Assembly (NCBI GenBank): GCA_019828595.1
Contig: JAHQRK010000015.1
Location: forward strand, 2,038,147-2,102,146
Direction: 5' to 3'
Length of the DNA: 64,000 nt
Origin: Aphanomyces cochlioides
Lineage: Eukaryota > Oomycota > Saprolegniomycetes > Saprolegniales > Verrucalvaceae
Shown one piece after another: positions 18,627 to 29,742 of the stretch. The notes below the pieces were generated by a model. It saw only the letters and a program-made list of their open reading frames with translations, was not told the DNA's origin and searched no databases. The position numbers and the translations under genes were made by a program. Every line of letters starts with the position of its first letter. Position 1 is the first letter of the stretch.

Positions 18627-20877
18627 TAGAAGGCACCAAACTCTTGCACAATCCCGTGCCAAAACTGGGGATGAGATAATCGCATTGAGAATTGTAGACA
18701 ACACGAGAGGCCAATACGGCTCGACAATAGCGCGAGTCGCCAGATATCTGACACGCCATCATCCTACGTGGATCGAGGCTGGATCGATCAAACTACCCCT
18801 CTCTCATGCAGTTTGGAAAGAAATCTTAGTCTATCACTCTGTAAAGCGCAGTCGAACAGGAGAAGAGCTGCTTCCTCGAAAGTACAATCAGTTCCCGACG
18901 ATTGCTTCGATAATCAGTGCTATGAAGTTCTTGCACGACGAAAAGGGAATTCAAGAAGAAGTGTACAAAATGCTGTCAGGTAGTTTAAGCTAGTTGCTAA
19001 AGCTCTACTCATGGTCTAAACAGACTTTGCCAAAGGATACAAGCGCAAAATTGCAGGTTTAATAGCAGCAGGAGAAATGAAAATGCAAGAGGGAAAAGCA
19101 CCTTTGTCCATTTCAGGTTTGTGAAATTGCTTCAAAGTTTTGAATACGGCTAGGATATCGTTATTTAGCTGAGGTCGCTCTGAGTGGGACAAGTGACTTC
19201 AATTTGCACATGACATCGTATGCATTTCTCGTATTTTCTTGGAATTTGATGGCTCGAGCAGTCTCAACAGCCTCAATATTGTATGATCATATTACTTGGC
19301 GAGGTGATATTCATTTCATTTTATGCTGTTGTGATTGCAATGTCTAGGCGATGCTTTGATAATAGATTATGTTTTGGCTCAAACAGGAGAAATGTCGTAT
19401 CCACGAAATATATATGCAAACCCATCTGTACCAGCAGTTTGCCCAATATTGAGGTATGACGCGTTTGTTGAAGTTACATTATGTTATCGAATTATAGCTT
19501 AGCAGTTCTAGTGTTTTCGAGTCCCCCCTCCTTTGTAGATGGGCCAACTCTCCTTTTTGGCTCAAATGCACAGAGCCGATTTAGTTGGTGGTTGTCTAAT
19601 ATCTGTGCAAATCGCGAAGACGAGCTCTTGGCTCTTGGTCTTGAGGTTGCTGGGATTGGTAGTCACTCGTTGCGTAAAGGATCTGCCACAGGGCTTGCTA
19701 GCAGCACTGGTGGACCACCTACCGTTGCAATTTGGTTACGAGTCGGTTGGAGCCTTGGTGGTGTTGCTAATCGATATTTGTTTCAGCTCCCAGGTGGTGA
19801 CCAATACGTAGGTCAAGCAGCATCAGGTAGTTCTAAATTTCATGCACTCTAATCTACTCGTCTAGGTCCTAATGTCAATGATGTTAATTTTGCCTCGCTT
19901 CCCCCTCATTTTGCTGGCTTTGTATTGTCATCAGACCAATGGGAGTCCATTTTGCCTGGTTGCGCCAAGCAGTATCCAATTACGTTTCGCTCTGTTGTTC
20001 CCTATTTACTTGCTTCGTTTGTCATCATTCATCTTGGTTGAAGTCGAATCTGCATGAAAACCACCCTCTTTTCTTTTCGCTACTATGGTCGAGTGGTTTT
20101 ATTTCTCGTTTGTCCAATATTGTTGAGTCTGGAGTTCTGGTGAATCAAAAATCCAACATAGTGGCAACTGGTGTCCCGCCCAGTGTTTACTTGCTCAATC
20201 AATTGCAGTCATTGAAGTCATCTGTCAAAGAATTGCAAGACTCGTTGGTTTCTCGATTTGATGCAATGCCAAACTACCTAGAGCACGAAATTCAACGTCA
20301 AATTCATGATAATCTCCAAGCTTCAATTACTATAAATCATCTGGACAAAACACTATCTAAATTCGAGGATAGATTGCTGAATCGCTTTGCCAATTTGGAG
20401 CAGCAGTTGTCCAATACAAGCTCGTTAGAAGGCACATCTACTGTGGTAGAAGCGGCCGTTCCGTCAACCCAACTGGATGGCTGGTGGACAGCACAAGGGC
20501 AAAATGTTGTCACAGGAAAGGTGCGTTGTCCTCCTGGTAAAGTGTTCGACTTGTGGAATCTGTGGTGGGATGGCAATCAAAGCGACAACATCCCTCCTCT
20601 CCGTACCTGCATTTGTCGTGATTTCGAAAGCAGGAAAGATCAGGGCAATTTTGCCAAAGTGAAAGCTGTGATGGCGGCAATTGTCTCCTGTTTGAACATG
20701 TCAAATCATGCTATCAGTGCAATGACTGTGCCTGAGATGGTTCTGGTGTTCCAAGAGGCCTACTTGGCCTTGGCAAGGTCTCTTTTGGGATTCTCGGACA
20801 AAACAAAGCTGAGCAAGATGGCTGGAGCAACGTATCATACCGTCTACGACATGATAGTAAAGCATAATAAAGTGTAA

Positions 20878-21157
20878 TTCGTCTTATTCTCATACCCTTT
20901 GTCCTTGAAATCGATTGTGCCATGGGCTGTCACGAAGCACGCCTTGCTTGGTCGTTGTTTTCACGTTGTTCGTTTGTCCACAAATGATCACTGCGGTCTC
21001 TCAAAACCCCCAATTCAATATATCAATTTACGCAGTTATTGACTTGTGTTTCGTGATTGTTTCGCAAACCACGAAATATATTGTCATTTCGATTCAAAAT
21101 TCGAGTAATTGATTCATTGAATCGATTTTTTAAATCGATTTGCGTGTGAATTTGGTG
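20878..21157. other. AT-rich spacer between Crypton and pogo-like element
   Basis: Contains a perfect 16-bp palindrome-like block around AATCGATTTTTTAAATCGATT (21119-21140). No coding region seen. Confidence 0.5.
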
Positions 21158-21159
21158 TA

Positions 21160-22790
21160 CTGTACATTCTCTAATAAGACACCACTCTCTATTAGTACGC
21201 TACACTCAGTACCACTGTACTCTTTAATTTTATACCTCTTAACTCTTCTATTCAACATATAAATTTATACGTGAAAAGTGAAGACACGTATGCTTCATTC
21301 ATTCAACATACTCATCAATGACAAGCAAGTCGTCAAAGTATTCAACAATGTTGTCGACGGCATGGTCATCTTCACTTGACTCCTTTGTCTCTTCATCAGA
21401 GTAGATTTGCTGCAGTCGGCGACTGAATTCATCGCCGTATTTGTCGTGTCGAGCAAGTGAAAGCTCGTCGTTGTTTCCAACAACACATCGAACAAAGCTC
21501 TTCTCCACAATTGTCTTGTCAACTTGGTTCCAGGCTGCTTTTATCCATTCACCGTAGACCTCAATTGGAGGTGCTTTGACACGATTTCCAGACGTGTATT
21601 CAAAAGGACCATGACGCTTCCACGCATCAATTTCACAAGCAAGGGCTGACTTGACAGACTTAAACCAGCTAAAATCTGCTGGCTGTAAAAAGCCAGTCAT
21701 TCCACCAGGTATCACTAGCGTCAAAATATTGTCAGCATGCAAAAAAGATTTCACCATTTGGCTGATGTGGCTTCTAGCGCTGTCAAAAGTCAAAAGTAAT
21801 GGCCGCGGATGAAAAGCAAATTCATACTTGATATACGCAATGAATGCGTTTGAGTTCATCCAGGAATTTTTCGTGGTCAAGAGAACCATGCCGTTCTCCT
21901 GACGTATACTCGTTTCGTCGTCTCGCGATCGCAACAAGAGACAAGGCTTGCGCTTGACGCCATCAGCACTTGCCGCCATGAGGGCAGTGATTCGAGTCTT
22001 TTCCGATCCAAAAGATTTAATTGGTACATCCAAAGCACCACGTAGCTCAACCGTCTTTTGCTTGGAGTGATCGAAAAAGATCGCTGTTTCGTCCAAGTTG
22101 TAGATGCATGACATTGGAATATCATACGTTGAGATAAGCAAACGAGCTTGCTGGATAAAGTTCAGCCCACGTTCGATAACTTGGTCATCCGATAGGATCG
22201 GCTTACGGGTTCCTTGTCACATCACAAGATCGTGCCGTGAAAAGAAACGCGTAAGCCATCCCGTCAAGCAACCAAGATTGATGTCCAATTCTTCAGCCAA
22301 GTCGGTTGCCCAGTTAATGATCATGGATCGCGTGACTCGATAGCCTTCGATTCGGTTGAATAATATCCTCTCAAAGATGATTGAATCATGTTCCTCGCTT
22401 GTCAATGGACGGCCACCGCCTGAAAGTCGCTTGGCGCTTGGGTTTGTCACCATCAAGTCCCGTAGTTGAGGTTCTTGGTTCATCCATCCACGAATAGACG
22501 ATCGAGTGTCACCGAATCGTCTTGCAGCTGCACTTTTGCCGTGCAGCTTAGCTTAATCAACGGCTTCAAGCTTCTTCTTGGTTGTGAATGACTTCACCAT
22601 TCACTTGATTGATAGACTGGCTTCTGGACAATGGCTGGCTTTGAACTGCTCAAGAGACTTTATTTCTCTCATAGTTTATATTTGCCTCAATACTGTTAGT
22701 ATGTATTTATAAAGGTTATCTAATAAAACGCCACAGTCGACATGGCGTACTAAGTTACTACGCCATGGAGTGTAAATAGAGAATATACAG
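21160..22790 (-). mobile_element. Pogo/Tigger-like transposon
   Basis: A 1631-bp element flanked by TA (21158-21159 and 22791-22792). The termini are inverted repeats, CTGTACATTCTCTA on the left and CTGTATATTCTCTA on the right. Subterminal blocks (TAATAAGACACC and TAATAAAACGCC) are also inverted relatives. It encodes a single transposase on the minus strand. Confidence 0.8.
21299..22600 (-). pseudogene. Pogo/CENP-B-type DDE transposase with two premature stops
   Basis: The frame starts at 22600 with MVKSFTTKKKLEAVD, then an in-frame TAA (22553-22555), continues AKLHGKSAAARRFGD and WMNQEPQLRDLM, reaches a second stop TGA at 22217-22219 after FFSRHDLVM, and runs on to 21299. Catalytic residues are Asp in IYNLDETAIFFD, Asp in LLTFDSARSH and Asp in GFLQPADFSWFK. 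The N terminus is a Psq-like helix-turn-helix plus CENP-B-type region, and the C terminus is acidic. TGA is one transition away from CGA, a common decay path. The protein can no longer be made full length. Confidence 0.85.
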
Positions 22791-22887
22791 TACTTTGAAC
22801 GTGGTTTTACGAGATAATAAGCCTACTTTAGTACATACTAGTCACTTACTAGATGAGAATTCACCCGCGCATTTTCGATTGATAACG

Positions 22888-23874
22888 ATGGACGCTTCAC
22901 CGAGATCTTCCACCCACGAGACCCAGCAAACCCCTGCAGCTACAACTGACGATGCTTGCTACAGACTGATCGCACAAATCATCCTCAAAGAAACCGAGAG
23001 CGGCCGGGACAACAAGGGACATGTCTTTGGGCTCCAAGTCTTCGAAGGATCAAGCTTTCTCTCCTTAAAGGAGAAGCTGTGGTCCTTTGTTTTCGACTAT
23101 GTTCAACCACTAGCTCATTACACTGGTCTTCCGAAGGTGTGGTCAATTCAAACGACACCTCCATCGATTGCAGACTTTGACATGTACGTGTCGTTCAAGC
23201 TCAACAAACAAGTCATACCAACAGAAGATAAGCTGAAGAAGCGATTGCTCAAAAACAAGAATGAGACCTTTACGGTTCTTATCTACAAATGGGGATTGAA
23301 CATCAGATCGACTTCCGACTTAATGGAATTCAGAAAGGCATGCATTGATCCTGTGAGCGTTGACCGCGCAGGAGCTGCTGATGAGCAACAACAACAAGAA
23401 ATTGTCGAACAACTGCGTACGTATTGGGGTGAGCATTATGAAGCGTTTGATGCCACCTGGCGTATTTGGGCAAGTCATATACACACGAAACGAGCCCAGC
23501 ACAATGTCGCTCGTGAGATCCAACGACCACCGCCAACTCAACTACTTCATCTTTTTACAGCAAAAACAAGTGGGGTTCATGCTCGTATTGCTGAGCTCGA
23601 GCAAAATACCAACATGGCAATGGACATTGTTGAGTCTTGTTTGGAAGATCATACAAGACTCATTTCGTATTGGAAAACCGCTGTTGAATCAATGGAGCTG
23701 CGATTTGACGCAATCAAGGAGTCGCTGGTTACAAAGAGAAGATGTTTGCAGTCTTTTGCCCGAGATTTACCGTGCCGCGATGATACTGCTGTTTTGTCAT
23801 TGCACACAATTCCAAACCTACCCGATCTTGATCATGCTTATGAAAATGACAACTATGACGATGAGAGAGCCTGA
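22888..23874 (+). CDS. Unrecognised 328-residue protein in the transposon cluster
   Basis: Starts MDASPRSSTHETQQTPAAT, chosen as the first ATG after the pogo end at 22790. The first 30 residues are Ser/Thr-rich. Then comes a globular region (YVSFKLNKQVIPTEDKLKKR, TFTVLIYKWGLNI), a charged helix with poly-Gln (ADEQQQQEIVEQL), and a probable coiled coil over residues 240-300 (HARIAELEQNTNMAMDIVES). No known domain is recognised. It is uninterrupted, and converges with a broken transposase 60 bp away. It may be a passenger or second ORF of an element, or a multicopy lineage-specific gene. Confidence 0.5.
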   Translation: MDASPRSSTHETQQTPAATTDDACYRLIAQIILKETESGRDNKGHVFGLQVFEGSSFLSLKEKLWSFVFDYVQPLAHYTGLPKVWSIQTTPPSIADFDMYVSFKLNKQVIPTEDKLKKRLLKNKNETFTVLIYKWGLNIRSTSDLMEFRKACIDPVSVDRAGAADEQQQQEIVEQLRTYWGEHYEAFDATWRIWASHIHTKRAQHNVAREIQRPPPTQLLHLFTAKTSGVHARIAELEQNTNMAMDIVESCLEDHTRLISYWKTAVESMELRFDAIKESLVTKRRCLQSFARDLPCRDDTAVLSLHTIPNLPDLDHAYENDNYDDERA

Positions 23875-23934
23875 ACGTTGCAAAAAGTCGTAGACGGTTT
23901 TGATTGATTTGCGTTAACCTTAATCGTGATGATT

Positions 23935-24890
23935 TTATTCCTCACGTTCGTCAAAGTCGAGAAGCTCTTCAAGATTTTCACTCATTGAATGGGGTTTTGC
24001 AGCACCAAACACGCTTGACACGTTTACTTTCCCCATACCCATGCCTTTTGTTGGGTCGAAGAAACCTTTGTTAGTCCATCCGCAATGTTGGAAAATCTTT
24101 GACATGTCAATCGTCTTGAATTGCTGCATTATTGTCAAAACAAACAAGAGCAGATTGTGTGTTTGACCATCAGCATACTGACGTATCATGCTTCTCTTCG
24201 CCAACCCAAAAAGAAATTCCAATGGGTTAAAAAACGGGCAGTAAGCCGGCAAAAAAATCGGCACAATTCCAACGGATCGCAGATAATTCACAATATTGGG
24301 GTGGCAATGAATTCTTGCTCCATCAAGAATCCGAATGGAGCCCTTGCTTGGATAAACTTGACATTGCTGGGCGTGCGTTTGACAGCATTTGATAAATTGA
24401 GCCCGGTCAAATGTGCCATCGGTGTGATAAACTCCGTCCAAACCATTTATACCGCACCAGCACAAGAGTGATACACGGGGGCGCCGATTGTATTCTCCAC
24501 GATAAACCAATTTGGTTCCTTTCATGGCATATCCCCTTTTCCGCAACATTCCTTTATTGTCAAAGCTCACCTCGTCGAGGAAGAGGACATTCGAGTGACA
24601 CGTTCGAATGCAAACTTCACTTCATCAAGAAAGGACAATGGTTTCGTTTGAAAGTAGCGAATCAACCATTCCCTTTGCTCCTTTGAATACCGGGAAGAGT
24701 TTGTCTTGGACTGTCGCTCATAATGACCAGTTTCTTCGTAACGCTTGATCCAATTCGCGATTGTCGATGGGTCTTTGTGCAACAACACAGCGAGACGAGT
24801 CTTGGAGACGTTCTTGTAGTAGTACATGAACAATGCGTGGAGCACGGTGTTCGGAGAGGCATGCTGATGAGCGACAACGTCAAGTATCAT
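23935..24890 (-). pseudogene. Tc1/IS630-type DD34E transposase with a frameshift
   Basis: The first part (24890 down to about 24585) begins MILDVVAHQHASPNTV and carries a helix-turn-helix (KTRLAVLLHKDPSTIANWIKR). It runs into a wrong frame after FAFER, because two extra bases (GT in CGTGTCAC) shift it. The correct frame resumes with HSNVLFLDEVSFDNKGM and continues to 23935. Catalytic residues are Asp in LFLDEVSF, Asp in RILDGARIHCH and Glu in FFNPLEFLFG, with 34 residues between the last two. Terminal repeats were not identified. A CCGGATAAC element lies about 57-67 bp upstream of the assumed ATG. Confidence 0.75.
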
Positions 24891-24965
24891 TGTCTTGTCC
24901 TTCAGTACGAGCGGCGGGAGAGTGAATGGAAATTTACACGGAAATTCCGGATAACAATGCTTCAA

Positions 24966-25553
24966 ATCGATTTTATTTATTGATCAAATCAACAGCAAAG
25001 TCGAATTTTGGCTCAAAAAGACAATAAGTAAATATGCCATAATTTTCAATTTTGACTGTCTGGATGCCACCTTCTCAAAGAATTTTTTGTCACAATTTTC
25101 TGGAGTTTTGGCCAAATTATGCCATAAAAAAAATGGACCAAATTGGTCTATTTTTATGACATATTTTCGTCATGAACGCACTGATCGAGTCAAGCTTGAG
25201 ATTCAGCTTGTCATCTCTACAAAAATACACGCACACACAATATATTATCACTGTTGCATGTTCTAACACTCTGAGAAGCGACAGTGATCGAGCCTTGCTC
25301 ATCTCTGGCTCATTTCAAAGTTTCCGGTAGGAAGTGACTGACACAGCAGTATGGCAACAATCGTCTGTACCGGTAATGTTGAAGTTTCTTGTGGGCCACA
25401 AGTTGTAGTATCCAGACAAATAACAAATTCTCCAACTATTCCATTTTAAATTGAATTTGGAACTTTGGAAAATTTTTGCAAAATGTCAATTCAGTTTTAT
25501 GGAATAAAAAAATTGATGGGCATCCAGACCAGCCCTAAAACCTCTAATTTATA
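24966..25553. other. AT-rich non-coding region with GTCTGGATGCC blocks
   Basis: GTCTGGATGCCACC at about 25049 and its inverted counterpart GGCATCCAGACC at 25519 resemble transposon ends, and the block at 16804 is a third copy. No coding region seen. Confidence 0.4.
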
Positions 25554-25798
25554 GGAAATGACTACCCCCCCTGTTTTGGCTATTCCCCCCCTAAAATTCA
25601 TCTTTGATACATTTATGCCTAGCATTTCCGACACTTAGGGGCATGACCGTGAGCTCCCGCGATGACGCCCATAAATTTGGCACATTTTAAGTGTTTGCAG
25701 TAGTTAAGAGCTCTTAAATGGCAGTCGAGTTTTGGGAATTATCAAAAATGAATTTTAGGGGGGGGAATAGCCAAAATAGGGGGGAAATAGTCATTTCC
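25554..25798. mobile_element. MITE with 8-bp target-site duplication (hAT-like)
   Basis: A 245-bp non-coding element flanked by perfect 8-bp duplications AATTTATA (25546-25553 and 25799-25806). Terminal inverted repeats of about 45 bp begin GGAAATGACTA and contain C7/G8 tracts around TTTTGGCTATT. An 8-bp duplication is the hAT hallmark. A second, decayed copy lies at 50509-50730. Confidence 0.88.
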
Positions 25799-25806
25799 AA
25801 TTTATA

Positions 25807-26486
25807 TAATGACGTCTGTATAACGTTTCACAGTACATAATGCTGTGAACTTGTAATATGGTGCACATCAGCTGAAGACAGCGAAATTTATAGCCTAACG
25901 CCTATTGCTATAAGTCATTTGAAAGTGCATATTCAGGTATGTAAGACCACAAAATCGTTAGCGCTGGACAAGACGAAGAGAAGTTACCGCTTGGTTTTTC
26001 AATCCGATGAAAACTAAAAAAGTTATAGATATTTAACGTCAGTGCTTTGAACTGTGAAGATGTATGGAGTCTGGCATAAATTGGCCGTTCGGTCTATCTT
26101 GATGTTTGTATACTTATTCTATCCGGACGTTCTATCCGGACATATTGGTGAGTTTAACCACTTGAGACCTAAATAACGTATAATACTCAATGGGTTAAAC
26201 GCAAAAATCAGTAGGTCTAACTTATTACAGTCTACGTTATATAATAAAACCATGTGAGATCAAATTGGCCAGAATGCAGTCCACAGCTGATGTGTACCAT
26301 ATCTTGCAACTTTTAATATACGGACTACGATATCTGTTGGCCCATCAAGGGAATACGCTTGGCTGTTCAAGATGGTTTGTCAGTTGACGATGGACCTCTC
26401 AAAGACGAGAGTGAGTCGCAAAAGGAGTTTTTATCGTGGCTGATGGGGGAGAATTACTTGCACCCCTTGAAACCCTCAACCCTCTA
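25807..26486. other. Non-coding AT-rich stretch
   Basis: Two TATCCGGAC half-sites lie at 26120-26142. No reading frame with recognisable content was found. Confidence 0.4.
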
Positions 26487-26574
26487 AGGGCCTGGTCGAA
26501 GTTTTCTACATCAACACGACATCTAGTCGTCGAAGAATAGTCGACGAGTGGTCGACATCCTCGACTTTTCCTAA

Positions 26575-26590
26575 GCCGGATAATTTATCC
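26575..26590. promoter_or_regulatory. GCCGGATAATTTATCC element upstream of the Harbinger Myb ORF
   Basis: A near-palindrome of the recurrent TCCGGATAA type, 46 bp before the ATG at 26637. Confidence 0.45.
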
Positions 26591-26636
26591 ATATAGTTTT
26601 GTGAAAGAAATTACACCATTGAACCATTTTGCGTGG

Positions 26637-27280
26637 ATGAGTCAAGACAACGCCGCCACGCACGAGCGTTCTCGTGCAGACTGGACAACTGAGAGTATTC
26701 AAAGCCTCCTCATGATAAGATACAGCGGCATATCGAAGTCGAAGTTTAACGCTTGCCAGACGAACAAACAGAAGGCAGCATGGTGAGGATCAAATACCCC
26801 GATTATTGGGAGTGTCTACTCGATTGCATGCAAGTAAGTCAAACATGTCAACTGAATTATTAACCAAGTATATCGAATGTAGTCTCAATCAGGTCTTCAA
26901 ATAGCCGCCCTTGCCGACTCTAACCATCGTCAAAATAATGTGGAGCTCCAAGATGACGTTGGAGACGATGAATCGGATGAATCTATACCCAAATTGACCT
27001 CGACATCTTCAAAAAGGATTGAACCTGGCGCAGTTGGAGCCGCTGTTGGAACCACATCAAAACTAGACAAGAGCAAATCTTTGGGAGATTGTCTCTCCAA
27101 GGCATGGGAAGCATGGCCCAAGCCATGATTGAAGTAGCCAAAATACAAAATGGAGAAAAACGAGGGGATGGAGACCTAGTCTTGATGCTGGACAAAATTG
27201 ACAGACGTCTAGAAGAGCAGAGCGCAATCAACCAAGCAATACTCAGAGCTCTTCAGAGCATTGGAAAGGCAAATGATTAA
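26637..27280 (+). pseudogene. Harbinger Myb/SANT-like ORF, frameshifted
   Basis: Begins MSQDNAATHERSRADWTTES with a Trp-containing SANT-like helix (ADWTTESIQSLLMIRYSGIS). The frame is lost after KQKAAW. A later segment rich in Asp/Ser (VELQDDVGDDESDESIPKL) is followed by another frame change near 27090, and then the typical C-terminal helix (DLVLMLDKIDRRLEEQSAIN). A possible intron ends at the TAG before 26883. Such proteins bind the element's ends or bring the transposase to the nucleus. Confidence 0.6.
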
Positions 27281-27975
27281 TAACACAATAACATGCATGC
27301 TTGTATTCAACGTCTAGAAAAGATTAAGATAGTCTTTAATGGCATTTCGTTTAGATATCCGATCGGCAAATGTTATTTCACATTCGATTGAGTGAGGGAT
27401 CTTGAGATGCAGATAGGGATCGACGAATGTTTCCAATTCCACGTCATCGTTTGCATCAAGTGTAAGATTATGAAGCACCATGCAGGCAACACTTGTTCTT
27501 GCACAACTTGATGGAGTCTTCATATTCAAGGTCCTTTTCAAGATACGCCACCTACCTTTGAGCGCACCAAACGCACATTCGACAGGATTTCTTGTGCGCG
27601 AGTGAATTTTGTTGAAGCGCTTTTCACTCTTTGGCGTGCCATCATATATTGTGTAAGGAGTGATAAGTTTGGTCGACAAAGTATAGCCCGCATCGCCAAG
27701 TAAGTGCAAAGTTGGAGGGAGAACTGAGTTGACGGAGCTCCCCAAGCTGGACATTGTCCACAAATTCTTATCGCTACATGAGCCAGCTCGTAGCGAATAT
27801 TCCAAAAAGCGTCGCTTGCATATTTATTGCAGCCCATCCTTTCCGTGAAATCCAGCCTTCGTATTCGTAGGGTCTTTCTATTCGAAACAACGAGCCATCA
27901 ACGGCACCAGCCACCTCTGGGAAACCACATATTGCTTCAAATTCATTTGACAATTGTTGCCATGCTTCAAACGTA

Positions 27976-29742
27976 CTACCTCCGTCCCCAAAAAATGGAG
28001 CGAGTTTGAGGAGGGTTTACATGATCAACAATAATATTTCCAAGAAAATTCCAATTGAAAAATCACCCTTCCCAGCTCAAAAAATCTACTCTCTGATTGG
28101 GTATTCAAACAAAGCGCGCTTCCAGCTTCTCATTGATGTGGTTTGAGCGGGAAAACATAGACCAAAACCAATAAAATGGTCAGTCAAAGGCTGAATACAA
28201 ATAGAAAAATAAAACATTCACTCATACATTCAATGACAAACATTGGTATGTATCGACACCATTGACAAAGGGAACAGGACGACGGGACCTTACGAATGAA
28301 GAACGCGATGCAATTCTGAGGGAAGTTCTTCTCGAAAGCAAGAATGGTTACATGACAAGGCTCCCAAATGGATTCAGCCAAGTTTTGGCAACAAGATACG
28401 GTTGTCATCAAAGCACAATTCGAAAACTTTTGGCTCGAGCAAAACAACAAGGTGTTGCTGAGGGCAACATGAAAGTTTCAGTGTTGAACATGAAACGTGG
28501 CCGCGTGGGACGTAAGAAAGAATTCACAGCAGAGCAGGTTAAAGAAAAGATATTGCGTGTGCCTCTGGCTGACCGTACAAACCTAAGACTAATCTCGGAG
28601 AAGACAGGTAAACGATCTAGATTCAATAAATTAAACTTGTTGTAGGAATAAGTCGTGGATCACTTCATCGGTATCTCAAAGAAGGAATTTTCGAGCGCAT
28701 ACAAACGCTATAAAGCCAATCCTCACCGATGCCAACAAATACATGCGCATGAAGTTTGCTCTGCGCTTTGTCAAATCAAACTTAGAGCTATGTGAAATGC
28801 TTGAGTACGTCCATTTAGTTGAAAAATGGTTTTACCTGACCAGGGAGACTAAAACATTTTACCTCGTTCCTGGCGAAAAAGGAGCCACAGCGAAAGTGTA
28901 AAAGTAAGCGCTTCATCACGAAGGTGATGTTCTTGAGCGCTGTAGCACGACCAAGATTCATCGAAGACAGCGGTCTGTGGTGGGATGGAAAGATTGGTAC
29001 ATGGCCATTTGTGCAAGAGGTCCCTGCCATGCGTAGCAGTGCCAATCGAGCTGCGGGTCCTCTGGAGCTGAAATCAGTCAATGTGACAAAAGAGCTCTAT
29101 CGATCGTACCTGGTCGATAGGGTGCTGCCTTCAATTGTGGCGAAGTGGCCGAGCACCGATCGAAATGTCATTTTGCTGCATGACAACGCGCGATCCCACG
29201 TGTCGTTGAATGATCCTGAGCTGAACAGTGTCTTCAACGCTTACAAGCAAAGCGGTTGGAATTTCTCCCTGGCACCCCAGCCACCAAACTCGCCCGATGC
29301 AAACATCCTGGATCTTGGCTTCTTCTCTGCGCTTCAGTCACTCCAGCATCGAAAGCGTGCTTACTCGATCCAAGGCCTGATCGACAACGTTCTCTGTGCA
29401 TACGAGGAATACCCATATGAGCGTTTAAACCACACGTTTATTACATTACAAAGCTGCCTACTGGAGATGTTGAAGTGCTTTGGCGACTCAGCGTGGGTGA
29501 ACATCACCGTTACATTCTCCGAGAATCGTTTGGTGCTGTCAGATTTGGTCTCAGACGAGTTTCGGTTGCATTTGCGACACGTATTTTGTGCAATCCTACT
29601 GGCTGGCTGTAACGATACAGACTCTGACATCTTATACTACGTTGTCGTAAACAATTATAAAGTTTCGTAGTAACTTGTATTTTTATTCGAGGAGGTGTAC
29701 GCCAATTTTCTGATTCGCTCCATTTTTGTGGGACGGAGGTAG
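27976..29742 (+). mobile_element. Mariner-like element with Stowaway-type ends
   Basis: A 1767-bp element flanked by TA (27974-27975 and 29743-29744). Inverted termini begin CTACCTCCGTCCC and continue AAAAATGGAGCGA at both ends, closely resembling the CTCCCTCCGT ends of plant mariner/Stowaway elements. It encodes one transposase, now broken, and lies inside a Harbinger transposase gene. Confidence 0.9.
28262..29670 (+). pseudogene. Mariner-like transposase, catalytic Asp lost and frameshifted
   Basis: Exon 1 (28262 to about 28607) carries RRDLTNEERDAILREVLLES and a helix-turn-helix (YGCHQSTIRKLLARAKQQG). A 38-nt intron (from gtaaac to tgtag) leads to GISRGSLHRYLKEGIFER. One base is missing near 28695, before HTNAIKPILTDANKYMR. 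The first catalytic motif, normally VHIDEKWF, reads VHLVEKWFYL: GTT replaces an Asp codon. A second shift near 28900 precedes KSKRFITKVMFLSAVARPRF. The rest is open, with Asp in ILLHDNARSH and Asp in NSPDANILDLGFF, 42 residues apart. The start codon is not certain. Confidence 0.8.

Larger units (their letters stand above)
17052..20877 (+). pseudogene. Crypton-type tyrosine recombinase gene, interrupted by a Tc1 element
   Basis: The inferred start is ATG CCG CCT at 17052; the codon series is cut at the third codon by a Tc1 element (17062-18626) and resumes in frame at 18628 (RRHQTLAQSRAKTGDE). Further exons are 18628-18979, 19024-19116, 19169-19313, 19348-19453, 19498-19826 and 19866-20877, with introns of 34-52 nt. 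Tyrosine-recombinase landmarks are the Arg in SWNLMARAVSTAS, the HxxR box in GSHSLRKGSATGLA, and the Tyr in GWSLGGVANRYLF. The C-terminal region has a coiled coil and a GCR1-like DNA-binding segment (VFDLWNLWWDG). A one-base deletion near 20021 shifts the frame between LLASFV and HHSSWLKSN. Oomycete Cryptons are a described group. The element's outer ends were not found. Confidence 0.78.
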
